Origin: Kaistella sp. 97-N-M2
GTDB taxonomy: Bacteria > Bacteroidota > Bacteroidia > Flavobacteriales > Weeksellaceae
Assembly: GCF_021513235.1 (NCBI RefSeq)
Contig: NZ_CP090976.1
Span: forward strand, 248,001-312,000
DNA: 64,000 bases
Direction: 5' to 3'
In this document: piece by piece, positions 52,150 through 61,693 of the stretch
Numbering within the stretch: the first letter of the stretch is position 1
Layout: every line of letters begins with the position of its first letter
The notes under the pieces: model-generated
Seen by the model: only the letters and a program-made list of their open reading frames with translations
What the model was told of the DNA's origin: nothing
Databases searched by the model: none
Translations under genes and position numbers: made by a program

Positions 52150-54273
52150 ATGACGTCCACCGATTTTATTCAAAAATCCCTGCCTGTTTCCGCCCAAAAT
52201 ATCAATGCCACTTTAAAACTGTTGGCAGAAGACTGTACATTACCGTTCATTTCGCGCTACCGGAAAGATGCCACGGGAAATCTGGATGAAGTTCAGATCG
52301 AAGCCATTTACAAACTTCAAAAAACTTTCGGGGAAATTTCGAAACGGAAAGAAACTATTTTAAAATCCATCGAAGAACAGGACGCCTTAAGTCCAGATTT
52401 AAAGCAGAGAATTGAGGAGTCTTTCGATCTTCAGGAGCTGGAAGATCTTTATTTACCATTTAAAAAGAAGCGCAAAACAAAAGCCGACGCCGCGAAAGAA
52501 AAAGGCCTGGAACCTTTGGCGAAAGTCATCATGAGCCAGAATTGCAACAATCCCGACAGCGTAGCAACAAGATATCTGAATGATCAGGTTCCGTCCGAAG
52601 AAGAAGCATTGCAGGGCGCGCGCGATATCATGGCAGAATGGATCAACGAAAACGGCTTTATCCGCAAAAATCTGCGCCGACTTTTTCAGCGAAAAGCTGT
52701 AATCACGTCAAAAATTGTTAAAGCTAAAAGTGAAGACGAAGCCGCGCAAAAATTCAAACAGTATTTCGATTGGGAAGAAAGTTTAAACCGAATTCCATCG
52801 CACCGCTTATTGGCCATGCTGCGTGCCGAAACGGAAGGCTTCGTAAAAACCAAAATTGAAATCGACAAAGAAGAAGCCCTGGAAATGATGGAAAAAGCCC
52901 TCATCAAATCCAATAATGCGTGCGCAGACCAGATCGCTTTATCCATTAAAGACTCGTATAAAAGGCTGCTCGAACCTGCAATTTCCAACGAAACCCTGCA
53001 GGAAGCCAAAGAAAAAGCCGATCACAAAGCCATCGAAATATTTTCCGAAAATCTAAAGCAGTTGCTTCTCGCCCCACCGCTGGGCGAAAAGCGCATTCTG
53101 GCGATTGACCCCGGTTTTAAAAGCGGCTGTAAAATCGTTTGCCTGGACGAAAAAGGCGATCTGCTCCACAACGAAACCATTTATCCGCATGCACCGCAAA
53201 ATGATACGGGCATGGCGATGAAAAAGATTCGGTCCTTGGTTAATTCGTTTAATATCGAAGCGATCTCAATTGGAAACGGAACGGCAAGTCGTGAAACCGA
53301 ATTTTTCATTAAAAAAATCAGTTTTGAAAATCCGCCCCAGGTTTTTGTGGTATCAGAAGCCGGTGCATCGGTGTATTCCGCGAGTAAAATTGCGCGGGAC
53401 GAATTCCCGACTTTTGATGTAACCGTGCGTGGCGCCGTTTCGATTGGACGTAGATTGTCGGATCCTTTGGCGGAACTCGTTAAAATCGATGCAAAATCCA
53501 TTGGCGTGGGTCAGTACCAACACGATGTGGATCAAACGCAACTGAAAAACGAACTCGATTCTACCGTTATGAAATGTGTGAATTCGGTCGGCATCAATTT
53601 AAACACCGCGAGCAAATCTTTGTTAAGTTATGTTTCCGGTATCGGCCAAAAGATGGCCGAAAACATTGTAAATTACCGTGCAGAAAATGGCGCATTCGAA
53701 GACCGGAAACACTTGAAAAAAGTTCCGCGTTTAGGCGAAAAGGCATATCAGCAGGCCGCAGCTTTTATCCGGATTGCGAACGGAAAAAATCCTTTGGATA
53801 ATTCCGCGGTTCATCCGGAAGCGTATCCGATTGTGGAAAAAATGGCCAAAGACCTGGGTTTAAAAACCACCGACCTCATCGCAAACAAAGAAAAAATTCA
53901 GACTATAAATCCGGAGAAATACGTCACCGAAACCATCGGGATTTTAGGAATCAAAGACATTTTAAAAGAGCTGGAAAAACCCGGTCTGGATCCGCGGAAA
54001 TCTGCAAAAGTTTTTGAATTCGATCCGACGGTGAAAAGCATTAAAAATTTAAAACCCGGCATGATCCTGCCCGGAATCGTAAACAACATCACGGCTTTCG
54101 GGTGTTTCGTGGATGTCGGCATTAAAGAAAGCGGATTGGTGCATATTTCGCAGCTGAAAGAAGGTTTTGTTTCCGATGTTAATGAAGTCGTGAAACTGCA
54201 TCAACACGTTCAGGTAAAAGTGGTAGAAATTGATGAAGCACGGAAGAGGATTCAGCTGAGCATGATATTGTAA
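52150..54273 (+). CDS. Tex-family RNA-binding transcription accessory protein
   Basis: A 707-residue cytosolic nucleic-acid-binding protein of the Tex/Spt6 family. Helical N-terminal region (about 1-300), a YqgF-like RNase H fold (AIDPGFKSGCKIVCLDEKG, about 323-440), a helix-hairpin-helix region (NLNTASKSLLSYVSGIGQKM and LKKVPRLGEKAYQQAA) and a C-terminal S1 domain (GMILPGIVNNITAFGCFVD). Normal length. Regulatory role in RNA metabolism; exact targets unknown. Monocistronic. Confidence 0.92.
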   Translation: MTSTDFIQKSLPVSAQNINATLKLLAEDCTLPFISRYRKDATGNLDEVQIEAIYKLQKTFGEISKRKETILKSIEEQDALSPDLKQRIEESFDLQELEDLYLPFKKKRKTKADAAKEKGLEPLAKVIMSQNCNNPDSVATRYLNDQVPSEEEALQGARDIMAEWINENGFIRKNLRRLFQRKAVITSKIVKAKSEDEAAQKFKQYFDWEESLNRIPSHRLLAMLRAETEGFVKTKIEIDKEEALEMMEKALIKSNNACADQIALSIKDSYKRLLEPAISNETLQEAKEKADHKAIEIFSENLKQLLLAPPLGEKRILAIDPGFKSGCKIVCLDEKGDLLHNETIYPHAPQNDTGMAMKKIRSLVNSFNIEAISIGNGTASRETEFFIKKISFENPPQVFVVSEAGASVYSASKIARDEFPTFDVTVRGAVSIGRRLSDPLAELVKIDAKSIGVGQYQHDVDQTQLKNELDSTVMKCVNSVGINLNTASKSLLSYVSGIGQKMAENIVNYRAENGAFEDRKHLKKVPRLGEKAYQQAAAFIRIANGKNPLDNSAVHPEAYPIVEKMAKDLGLKTTDLIANKEKIQTINPEKYVTETIGILGIKDILKELEKPGLDPRKSAKVFEFDPTVKSIKNLKPGMILPGIVNNITAFGCFVDVGIKESGLVHISQLKEGFVSDVNEVVKLHQHVQVKVVEIDEARKRIQLSMIL

Positions 54274-54356
54274 TTTTTTAAGAAAAATGCCGGAAATATT
54301 TCCACCCAGGAACTTAAATATGCGCCATTCCCAAAAGATGCGAGAGCCAAAAGATG

Positions 54357-55640
54357 CTATTTCACTTTAAACCGCGCCATAAAGTTTAGACCAAGCCAGG
54401 TCCAGCTTTGAATGGAAGAAGGATCGGGAACATTTTTGAGCTGTTTCATTCCCTCCGCGGCAAACATTTGAGAGTGCCCCAATTGCATATTGAACACATT
54501 TGCAACTTTGTATGTAAAAACGACGTCACCCTCTGTGCCTAAATAGCGGGCGTATTTTTTATTGTTTGCCACATCATACCCCGAGTTCGCATTGCTGGCA
54601 AAAGCATGAAGATTTAAGGTGAGCGAAGCTTTTGGATTGAACCTGAAATTGGATTTCACGTAAAAATCTTTCAAACCCACGCTGTTGAAATGATTGCCAA
54701 CAAAAAAATAGTCCATGAAACCATTAAATTTATGATTGGTTCCGTACAATGGACTGAAAGAATTATTTTGAGAAACATCCTCGTGGGCATCTGTACCCGA
54801 AAGCCACTCAGTCCCCGCAACAAAATTGACACTTTGATTCAGAATAAAATCAACGTTTGCGGAAAATTGATAGGCGTTTTTGCTTTGTGCCAAAGTGTTT
54901 TTACCCGTCTGCCAGTAAGCGGAACCAAAGAAACCGATGTTTCCGTAATATTGTTTTCCGTTAAAGCCCACCGTCAGCATATCGTAATGCGTACCGTTTA
55001 AATTCTGAACCACATTATTTAAACCAATGAAAGAAAGACCTGCTTTCGGCCACCGATATTGATAATGAAGGATCTGCATGGATTTCGTTCGCTCCCCCGA
55101 ATCGACCACGCTGTAAAATTCCTGGTCTGGAAAATCATTCGCCTCTATATCATCATTATTATAAGTTACCACCGTTTCGAGTTTCGATTGCGGACTGAAG
55201 CGGAAAATTGCCTTCGCTCCGTCGAAACTCCGGCCCTGCATTTGCCAATCCAGCGCGCCAAGCAGTCTTTCGTCGTCGTAAGAAAGAATTTGTCGCCCAA
55301 TTTTTACAGCGGTTTTTTCTGTAAAATCATATTTTGCCCAGGCTTCATTTACATTCAAACTTCCGCTGCGCTGATTGGTTGAGGAAACTTCGCCCCAAAC
55401 TCTAGCATCCTGCAGCGACATAAAAAGTTCCAGATTCTGCCAATAATAGTCTATACCCAGTCGCGCCCTGGAAGAGACGTTCGTTTCGGGTTTTTTATTT
55501 TCCGGAATTAAAGTTTTGTAGCCGTTATCCAGTTCAGCGCGCGTTCGGAAATCCAGATTGACTTTCAAACTGTCGATTTGCGCGTGTGCGGAAACCGAAA
55601 AAAAGAGGAGGCCCAAAAAAGTGATCAGCTGCTTTTTCAT
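54357..55640 (-). CDS. Alginate-export-type outer-membrane barrel
   Basis: A 427-residue secreted barrel: signal peptide 1-20 (ends H-A-Q), then VNLDFRTRAELDNGYK, SRARLGIDYYWQNLELFMSL and KIGRQILSYDDERLLGALDW, the recurring motifs of the Alginate_exp (AlgE-like) family. About 16 amphipathic strands follow, ending LGLNFMARFKVK. Substrate unknown (anionic solute or polysaccharide likely by family). Monocistronic on the minus strand, converging on tex. Confidence 0.85.
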   Translation of the reverse strand: MKKQLITFLGLLFFSVSAHAQIDSLKVNLDFRTRAELDNGYKTLIPENKKPETNVSSRARLGIDYYWQNLELFMSLQDARVWGEVSSTNQRSGSLNVNEAWAKYDFTEKTAVKIGRQILSYDDERLLGALDWQMQGRSFDGAKAIFRFSPQSKLETVVTYNNDDIEANDFPDQEFYSVVDSGERTKSMQILHYQYRWPKAGLSFIGLNNVVQNLNGTHYDMLTVGFNGKQYYGNIGFFGSAYWQTGKNTLAQSKNAYQFSANVDFILNQSVNFVAGTEWLSGTDAHEDVSQNNSFSPLYGTNHKFNGFMDYFFVGNHFNSVGLKDFYVKSNFRFNPKASLTLNLHAFASNANSGYDVANNKKYARYLGTEGDVVFTYKVANVFNMQLGHSQMFAAEGMKQLKNVPDPSSIQSWTWLGLNFMARFKVK

Positions 55641-55882
55641 AGGAGAATATTTTTAAATGTAAAATTTTAAATAGGACAAAAACATCTTATTTAATCTTCT
55701 GCGAAAGTACAGTTAAAGTGTGCAACACCGGTCAACACTTTTTCAGAATTTTAAAAATCCTGCAAAATATCATCTTGTTGCCTGTAAAAAACGGCAGTTG
55801 GAGAAAATGGAAAGTGCAACTTTCATAAAAAGGAAAGTTTTAAAACAGACCTATTTAAATATCCGTTGTAAGTTGCCACCCT

Positions 55883-57196
55883 TTATTTCAAATGAGAGAG
55901 CACCAGATATTCCCACGGCACCAGTTCTAAAGCCAATTTTTCGGAAATCGTATCATCTTCTCCCGTGAAAAGATTTTGATAAATGCCGGCATCGATGGAA
56001 GTGTCTACATTTACACTGACGGTTGCGCCGCTGAAATTGATCACGCCTAAAACTTTGTTGCCATTTTTTTCGCGTGAAAAAGAAAGAACCTCATCCAGGC
56101 GGTCGTTCATCAGGCGGATAATTTCCCCGCCGAATTTGCCGTTCCACAATGCCTGATTTTGGTGCTTTAATTCAAACAAAACAGCATATAGCGCGCCGAT
56201 TTCGTGGTGTTTCCAGACAATCGGATCCTTTTCAAAAAAAGCCAGAGACCGCTCGAGTCCGGCTTCCTGACCGCTGTAAAGGAGTGGCATGCCGTCCATC
56301 AAAACACTGAAAGCAATTGCCGCTTTCAGCGCATCGCCAAAATTGGTGAACTGATCGCCTTCCCAGGAATTTTTGTCATGGTTATCGATGAAGTTAAGTC
56401 GAATCCCTTCCTTCGGAAAGATAGAAACGTGTTCCGCAATATATTCTTCGGCCAGATTTTTTGCACTTTTCTTGCCGGCTGCGACTTGATGCAGCATATT
56501 CCACAAAGTCCAGTTGTAGGTGGCGTCGAAAGCGTTTCGGTGGAGTTCCTTATCCTCCGCTTCGGCGAGCATGAAAACAGGTTTAATTTCTTCGAGTTCG
56601 GTGCGCGCATTTTCCCAAAAATCGATTGGTACAAAACTCGCCACATCACAGCGGTAACCGTCGATATCAAATTCTTTTACCCAAAACTTCAGCGCGTCGG
56701 TCATGTATTTACGCATTTCGGGTTGGCGGTAATCAAAATCGATAATATCATCGTAATCGCGCCACGGCGTGGACTGAAATTTGCCGTCGCGCGACTTCAT
56801 ATACCAATCCGGATGATCTTCGACGAGATTGTTATCCCAACTGCTGTGATTCGCTACCCAGTCGAGGATAACATGCATTCCGTGTACGTGGATCGCTTCG
56901 ACGAGCTGTCGAAAATCCTCTTCCGTCCCAAATTCCGGATTGATGCCTAAATAGTCTTTCACCGAGTAATAACTGCCCAGCGTTCCTTTCCGGTTTTTAA
57001 CGCCGATGGGCTGCACCGGCATAAGCCAAATAATATTGATGCCCAACTTTTTAAGGCGCGGAAGTTCTTTCTCAACTGCTTTAAAACTTCCGTCCTCAGA
57101 AAACTGACGGATATTGAGTTCGTAAAGCGTAGCGTTTTTCACCCAGTCCGGATTTTTTATTTGAACGTATTTTTGAGGTTGGTAGCGTTGATTCAT
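55883..57196 (-). CDS. Cytoplasmic alpha-amylase-family glycosidase (GH13)
   Basis: A 437-residue GH13 enzyme lacking a signal peptide, so it is likely cytoplasmic. Conserved regions: I, VILDWVANHSS; II, DGYRCDVASF with nucleophile Asp; III, MLAEAEDKEL with acid/base Glu; IV, FIDNHDKNSW with the transition-state Asp. The substrate is an alpha-glucan or maltodextrin (family); it could act with the glgP-like protein at 23 kb (inference). The start MNQRYQ at 57196 is chosen as the upstream frame lies in the leader. Confidence 0.88.
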   Translation of the reverse strand: MNQRYQPQKYVQIKNPDWVKNATLYELNIRQFSEDGSFKAVEKELPRLKKLGINIIWLMPVQPIGVKNRKGTLGSYYSVKDYLGINPEFGTEEDFRQLVEAIHVHGMHVILDWVANHSSWDNNLVEDHPDWYMKSRDGKFQSTPWRDYDDIIDFDYRQPEMRKYMTDALKFWVKEFDIDGYRCDVASFVPIDFWENARTELEEIKPVFMLAEAEDKELHRNAFDATYNWTLWNMLHQVAAGKKSAKNLAEEYIAEHVSIFPKEGIRLNFIDNHDKNSWEGDQFTNFGDALKAAIAFSVLMDGMPLLYSGQEAGLERSLAFFEKDPIVWKHHEIGALYAVLFELKHQNQALWNGKFGGEIIRLMNDRLDEVLSFSREKNGNKVLGVINFSGATVSVNVDTSIDAGIYQNLFTGEDDTISEKLALELVPWEYLVLSHLK

Positions 57197-57349
57197 GAGT
57201 GATGGATGATTAAAATTTGCTTGAGCGGATAAAATTACTATTAAATTCAAGAAGAATTTATTTTGTTAAGGTTGATGAAAGAAAATTTTATAAATTGAGG
57301 TTTGAATTTGATTGTGTTGGAAAAGACGGCTTTAATCATACAGAAAAAT

Positions 57350-57445
57350 ATTTAACGCAAAGTCCACAACGATTTTTCTTCTTTCGCTGTTTTCGCTCTT
57401 TTTATAAGTTCGCAAAGCCTTTTCACTTAGCAAGGTGAATGACGC
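57350..57445. repeat. ACGCAAAG-type degenerate repeat, copy 2
   Basis: Left end TATTTAACGCAAAGTCCAC, right end AAGTTCGCAAAGCC and TTTTCACTTAGCAAGGTG; the same outline as copies 1 and 3. Lies in the 311-base gap (57197-57507) between the amylase gene and the GT32-like gene, where I see no gene. Confidence 0.5.
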
Positions 57446-57507
57446 AATTCAAAAGATGAATAATTAAAGACATTCAAAATAATAAACTTTATCTAAAAAG
57501 ATATTTT

Positions 57508-58278
57508 ATGATTCCGAAAAAAATACATTACTGTTGGTTTGGCGGCCAGGAAAAACACGACCTCGCCCAACACTGCATCGCCTCCTGGAAAAAAGTTCAT
57601 CCCGATTTTGAATTTGTGGAATGGAACGAAAGCAATTCGCCCCTCGAAGATAATAATTACGTGAAAGAAGCCTTCGCACAGGGAAAATGGGCGTTCGTGT
57701 CGGATTATGTGCGGTCGAAAGTGATGTACGAGCACGGCGGAATTTATATGGACACCGATATGGAACTCAAACTTCCGCTGGATGAATTTCTGCAGGAAAC
57801 GGCGGTCTGCGGGTTTGAAGTAAAAGGCGTTCCCTACTCCGCTTTTTGGATGGCGGAACCGAGACATCAGCTCGCCAAAGATTTTATGGAATATTACAAT
57901 GAGCAGGAAGGTTTTGTAGAACGCATTAACACGGATATTTTTTCCGAAATGCTCGAAAAAAAATACGGCGCCGACCGCAACAGCGATACCGTTCAACATT
58001 TAAAACATAACGTTACGCTTTATCCGTCAGTTTACTTCTCGCAGGATCTCCCCAAAAATTACGTGAGCCATCACTTCAACGGTTCCTGGTTTGGTGGCGA
58101 TTCGGAGAACACGCACAAAAAAATGGTGAATGTTTACGGGCTTTTAGAACGGCTGGTGAATTATCCCGACGCCGCAACCGCCGTGAAAAGCATTCTGGAA
58201 AAACATCGCATTATCGACGTGCGCGATATCCTGGATCTCATTCCGAAAGAGAAAATTACGGAATATCTGGAGGAATGA
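57508..58278 (+). CDS. GT32-like glycosyltransferase (capsule/OCH1 type)
   Basis: A 256-residue cytoplasmic glycosyltransferase. MIPKKIHYCWFGG starts the sugar-nucleotide fold; the catalytic DXD lies in HGGIYMDTDMELKLPLDEF, followed by SHHFNGSW (metal-site His), all typical of the GT32/'mannosyltransferase OCH1-like' and polysaccharide-synthesis group. It is probably involved in capsule or surface glycan synthesis; no other polysaccharide genes are adjacent. Ends in tandem short repeats of GATGGATGAT-type DNA. Confidence 0.84.
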   Translation: MIPKKIHYCWFGGQEKHDLAQHCIASWKKVHPDFEFVEWNESNSPLEDNNYVKEAFAQGKWAFVSDYVRSKVMYEHGGIYMDTDMELKLPLDEFLQETAVCGFEVKGVPYSAFWMAEPRHQLAKDFMEYYNEQEGFVERINTDIFSEMLEKKYGADRNSDTVQHLKHNVTLYPSVYFSQDLPKNYVSHHFNGSWFGGDSENTHKKMVNVYGLLERLVNYPDAATAVKSILEKHRIIDVRDILDLIPKEKITEYLEE

Positions 58279-58362
58279 TGGATGAATGATTGGTGATGAT
58301 GGATGATGGATGATTGGTGGTTTAAAAATAATTAACCTTTCGGAAAATTTTAAAAAATTCAA

Positions 58363-58400
58363 AAAAAGTTCCAGAGCAGAATACCGCTTTGGAACTTTTT
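58363..58400. terminator. Bidirectional terminator between GT32-like gene and DJ-1 gene
   Basis: AAAAAGTTCCA-GAGC (58363-58377), loop AGAATACC, GCTT-TGGAACTTTTT (58386-58400): a near-perfect 15-bp hairpin, ending both convergent units. Confidence 0.85.
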
Positions 58401-58424
58401 AGTATTAAGAAAACTAACCCGTTT

Positions 58425-59105
58425 CTATTTCTGAAGTTTGTTCAATAACATTTCAGCTACTTTTTCAGAAGAAGCCGGATTTTGTCCCGTGATCAATAAA
58501 CCATCTTCTATCGCATATTCTTCGAAATCTCCTTTTTTACTGTAGATTCCGCCATTTTCTTTCAACATATCTTCCACCAAAAAGGGCACGACGTCGGTAA
58601 GTTGCACCAAAGCTTCTTCCGTGTTCGTAAATCCGGTGACTTCTTTGCCTTTTACCAAAGGTTCACCCTGCGCATTTTTTACATGTTTCAACGCTGCGGG
58701 TGCGTGACAAACAAAAGAGACCGGTTTATCGGAATTATAAAAATTTTCGATGAGTTTTGCAGATTCTTTACTTTCGGCCAGATCCCAGAGTGGTCCGTGA
58801 CCGCCGGGGTAAAATACGGCATCGAAATCCTCAGAAGAAACGTTGGCAAGCTTGTGCGTTTTGCTTAATTTTTCCTGAAGTTCGGCATCTGCTTTAAATC
58901 TTTTTGTGGATTCGGTTTGATTTTCCGGTTTATCACTTGTGGGATCGATGGGTGGCTGCCCGCCTTTTGGCGACGCTAAAGTCACCTCAACTCCTTTATC
59001 AACTAAATAATAATATGGACTTGCAAATTCTTCGATCCAGAAACCGGTTTTCTCCCCGGTGTTTCCCAACTGATCGTGGGAGGTTAAGACAAATAATATT
59101 TTCAT
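58425..59105 (-). CDS. DJ-1/PfpI-superfamily protein (Hsp31/glyoxalase III-like)
   Basis: A 226-residue class I glutamine-amidotransferase-like protein. The nucleophile Cys is in VSFVCHAPAALKHV, with the acidic Glu in the GEKTGFWIEEF region (about 17-27) and His adjacent to Cys; FYPGGHGPLWDLA is a family core motif. This layout (Cys-His with Glu, FWIEE) is that of Hsp31-type chaperones and methylglyoxal-detoxifying glyoxalase III enzymes. It is the third gene on the minus strand after the CurA-like and YqhD-like genes, fitting detoxification (inference). Confidence 0.85.
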   Translation of the reverse strand: MKILFVLTSHDQLGNTGEKTGFWIEEFASPYYYLVDKGVEVTLASPKGGQPPIDPTSDKPENQTESTKRFKADAELQEKLSKTHKLANVSSEDFDAVFYPGGHGPLWDLAESKESAKLIENFYNSDKPVSFVCHAPAALKHVKNAQGEPLVKGKEVTGFTNTEEALVQLTDVVPFLVEDMLKENGGIYSKKGDFEEYAIEDGLLITGQNPASSEKVAEMLLNKLQK

Positions 59106-59167
59106 ATCTATTTTTTTAAGTGTTTAAATTTTTAATAATATTTTGAAAATTCATATTGAACAATACA

Positions 59168-59288
59168 TTTTAACGCAAAGCACCGCAAAAATTTATTTAA
59201 AAAAATGCTGTTTTAGGCGGTTCTCTAAGTTCGCAAAGGCGTTTGACTTCGTTGAATCTTCGATTTCACTCAGCAATGTTCGCAATGA
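59168..59288. repeat. ACGCAAAG-type degenerate repeat, copy 3
   Basis: Left end TTTTAACGCAAAGCACCGC, right end AAGTTCGCAAAGGCGTTTGAC and CACTCAGCAATG. It lies between the DJ-1 and ADH genes, interrupting the cassette. Confidence 0.5.
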
Positions 59289-59321
59289 ATTTAGCAATAT
59301 TAATTTTGTTGATATCTACTT

Positions 59322-60482
59322 TTAGTAACTCATTTCTATAATTTTTTGCACATCCGTTGGTGTTAAGGATTTGTGTTCGCCAAGTCCCATCCATTCTCTT
59401 TCGGTAAAACGTTTTGCAACGATGCTTCCAGTTTCCTGGTAATCTTTGGTGTAGTCGGATAATTTAATATCGATTCCTAAAGATTTGAAGAATCCGTCGG
59501 TTTTTTCAATTCCGGCGTGGGCTTTTTCTTCCAAAGTTCCTTCCGTCACGTTCCAGACGCGCTCGGCATATTGCGCCAGCTTTTCTTTCTTCGCGTCGAA
59601 ATTGTAGCGGTAATGATTTCCGGCCAAAATGGCCAAAGTTCTGGCATGATCGATGCCGTACATCGCCGTAAGTTCGTGTCCCATGGAGTGAACGGCCCAG
59701 TCGCCGGGGACGCCCTGCTGAATTAAGCCATTCAGCGCCATTGTACAACTCCACATAAAATTAGAAGCTGCTTCATAATCGGACGGATCTTTCATAATCA
59801 CGGGCGCAACTTCAACCAAAGTCTGCATAATGCTTTCCGCAAAACGGTCCTGCAGTTTTGCACCAATCGGATACGTCATGTATTGCTCCATCACGTGGGT
59901 GAAAGCATCTGCAACGCCGTTCGCGAGCTGACGCGGAGGAATCGATTTGATGACTTCGGGATCGAGGACCGAAAACTGCGGAAACATTCCGGGTCCGCCG
60001 AAAGCCAGTTTTTCTTTCGTTTCCGCGCGCGTAATAACGGAGCCGGAATTCATTTCAGAACCTGTTGCGGGCAGCGTTAGCACTGTTCCAAAAGGCAAAC
60101 CTTTCGTCACGGGCTTTTTGTTCGTTAATAAATCCCACGGTGTTTCGCCTTCGTATAAAGCTGCAGCGGATAAAAACTTGGTTCCGTCGATCACCGAACC
60201 GCCGCCCACCGCCAAAAGATAGGTAATGCTTTCTTCTTTAATGATTGTCAGCGCGTCCAGCAAGATGCTGTATTCCGGGTTTGCGGGAATGCCGCCAAAT
60301 TCCAAGACTTCATAATTGGAAAGTGCTTTTTTCACCTTTTCGTAAATGCCGTTTTTCATAATACTTCCGCCCCCGTAAAGCATGAGTATTTTTGAATCTG
60401 CCGGAATTTCTGTGCTTAAATTTTCGATCTCGCCTTTACCAAACAATATTTTTGTTGGATTTCTGTATTTAAAATTGTTCAT
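59322..60482 (-). CDS. Iron-containing alcohol dehydrogenase (YqhD-like aldehyde reductase)
   Basis: A 386-residue iron/zinc-dependent dehydrogenase, NADPH type. GGGSIMKNG and AVGGGSVIDGTKFLS form the nucleotide site; TLPATGSEMNSG is the conserved motif; metal ligands are seen as Asp in GVADAFTHVMEQY and His in SMGHELTAMYGIDHARTL. It resembles YqhD, which reduces short aldehydes including lipid-derived and acrolein-like compounds. It lies 17 bases after the CurA-like gene (same strand), supporting one operon. Confidence 0.85.
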   Translation of the reverse strand: MNNFKYRNPTKILFGKGEIENLSTEIPADSKILMLYGGGSIMKNGIYEKVKKALSNYEVLEFGGIPANPEYSILLDALTIIKEESITYLLAVGGGSVIDGTKFLSAAALYEGETPWDLLTNKKPVTKGLPFGTVLTLPATGSEMNSGSVITRAETKEKLAFGGPGMFPQFSVLDPEVIKSIPPRQLANGVADAFTHVMEQYMTYPIGAKLQDRFAESIMQTLVEVAPVIMKDPSDYEAASNFMWSCTMALNGLIQQGVPGDWAVHSMGHELTAMYGIDHARTLAILAGNHYRYNFDAKKEKLAQYAERVWNVTEGTLEEKAHAGIEKTDGFFKSLGIDIKLSDYTKDYQETGSIVAKRFTEREWMGLGEHKSLTPTDVQKIIEMSY

Positions 60483-60499
60483 ATCTTTTGTTTATCTGT

Positions 60500-61495
60500 T
60501 TATATTTTTACGATCATTTTGCCTTTATTCTTTCCCTCAAAAAGATCCAGAAAAGCCTGCGGAATATTTTTAAAACCTTCAACAATTGTTTCTGTAGAAA
60601 TCAGTTTTCCCTCGGAAAGCCATTGCGACAACTGCTTCATACCGTCCGGAAATTGCTCCGCGTAATTGCCGACGATGAAGCCCTGCATCAAGGCGCTTTT
60701 CCGAATAAGGAAATGTTCCACGCGCGGACCTTGCGGAATCGAGGTGTCGTTGTACGCGGAAATCGCGCCGCAGACAACAATCCTGCCCAATCGGTTGATA
60801 TTCGCATGCACGCTGTCGGAAATTGTGCCTCCTACATTATCAAAATAAATATCCACACCGTCCGGACAAGCTTCTGAGATTGCCTTCGTCATATTTTCGG
60901 TGGTGTTGTAATTGATTGCCGCATCAAAACCAAATTTGGTTTTCAGCATTTCCACTTTTTCCTTACTTCCGGCAATTCCAACCACGCGACAACCGAATAT
61001 TTTAGCGATTTGTCCTACGACGCTTCCCACAGCGCCCGCCGCGCCGGAAACCACGATGGTTTCGCCTTTTTGAGGTTTACCGATTTCTGTGAGGCCGAAA
61101 TAAGCCGTTAAGCCCGTCATTCCCAAAACACCCAAATAATTGGAAAGCGGTGCTGCGCTGTTATCTACTTTCAGAAGATTTTTCCCGGAAGACGTTTGAA
61201 ATTCTTTCCAGTCCAGGGAGCCCGTTACAAAATCGCCAACTTTGTACTGATCGTTCTGCGATTCCACCACTTCCGCAACTACGCCGGAGTTCATGGCTTT
61301 TTGAAGTTCAAACGGCGGCACATAGGATTTCGCGTCGCTCATTCTGCCTCGCAAGTACGGATCAACGGAAACGAATTTTGTTTTCAGGAGAATTTCGCCG
61401 TCTTTTAGAAGAGGCATTTCTTCTTCTACAAATTTAAAATCCGAAAGCTGGGGTTTTCCCACGGGACGACTGTTTAGGGTGATTGTATTGTTCAT
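60500..61495 (-). CDS. NADP-dependent oxidoreductase (CurA / LTB4-dehydrogenase-like MDR family)
   Basis: A 331-residue medium-chain reductase without zinc ligands. The N-terminal VSVDPYLRGRMSDAKSYVPPF and the nucleotide-binding VVSGAAGAVGSVVGQIAK, with GCRVVGIAGSKEKVEMLK and DNVGG, match CurA and alkenal/one oxidoreductases that reduce alpha,beta-unsaturated carbonyls. It is first of the three-gene minus-strand cassette with YqhD- and DJ-1-like proteins, downstream of the TetR gene. Start MNNTITLNSRP at 61495. Confidence 0.87.
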   Translation of the reverse strand: MNNTITLNSRPVGKPQLSDFKFVEEEMPLLKDGEILLKTKFVSVDPYLRGRMSDAKSYVPPFELQKAMNSGVVAEVVESQNDQYKVGDFVTGSLDWKEFQTSSGKNLLKVDNSAAPLSNYLGVLGMTGLTAYFGLTEIGKPQKGETIVVSGAAGAVGSVVGQIAKIFGCRVVGIAGSKEKVEMLKTKFGFDAAINYNTTENMTKAISEACPDGVDIYFDNVGGTISDSVHANINRLGRIVVCGAISAYNDTSIPQGPRVEHFLIRKSALMQGFIVGNYAEQFPDGMKQLSQWLSEGKLISTETIVEGFKNIPQAFLDLFEGKNKGKMIVKI

Positions 61496-61595
61496 ATTTT
61501 TGATTTTAATTAATTATTACACTTTAAATTTCCATTTTTAAATTTTACTTCACCATTCTCAACCTTGGCCAGCCAACTTCCGACTTTCAACCGCG

Positions 61596-61614
61596 ATCGT
61601 CAGTCTGACGATCT
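61596..61614. repeat. Perfect palindrome in the gap before the CurA-like gene
   Basis: GATCGTCAG-T-CTGACGATC, a 9-1-9 inverted repeat about 100 bases before the ATG. Could be a regulator site or a small dispersed repeat; I cannot decide. Confidence 0.5.
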
Positions 61615-61663
61615 TGTTCCGCCGACATCAAAACTCAGAGCGTCGACTTTTCCGGGAAATAAC

Positions 61664-61675
61664 TGAACGTTCATT
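61664..61675. promoter_or_regulatory. Candidate TetR operator 1 (upstream of CurA-like gene)
   Basis: TGAACGTTCATT, with a perfect 10-base palindrome TGAACGTTCA, in the gap between tetR and the detoxification cassette. Shares its core with the site upstream of tetR. Confidence 0.5.
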
Positions 61676-61693
61676 CTTTAAAAAAGAAAAAAA

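Noticed and set aside
56204-56950. 248-residue open frame on the plus strand
   Set aside because: Antisense to the GH13 gene, whose four catalytic regions are intact; codon-shadow effect of a GC-richer gene.
57493-57999. 168-residue open frame on the minus strand
   Set aside because: Antisense to the GT32-like gene with its DXD motif; His/Phe-rich shadow.
58274-58320. GATGGATGA/GATTGGTG tandem repeats as a phase-variable tract
   Set aside because: They fall after the GT32-like stop codon, so changes in number would not alter the reading frame.
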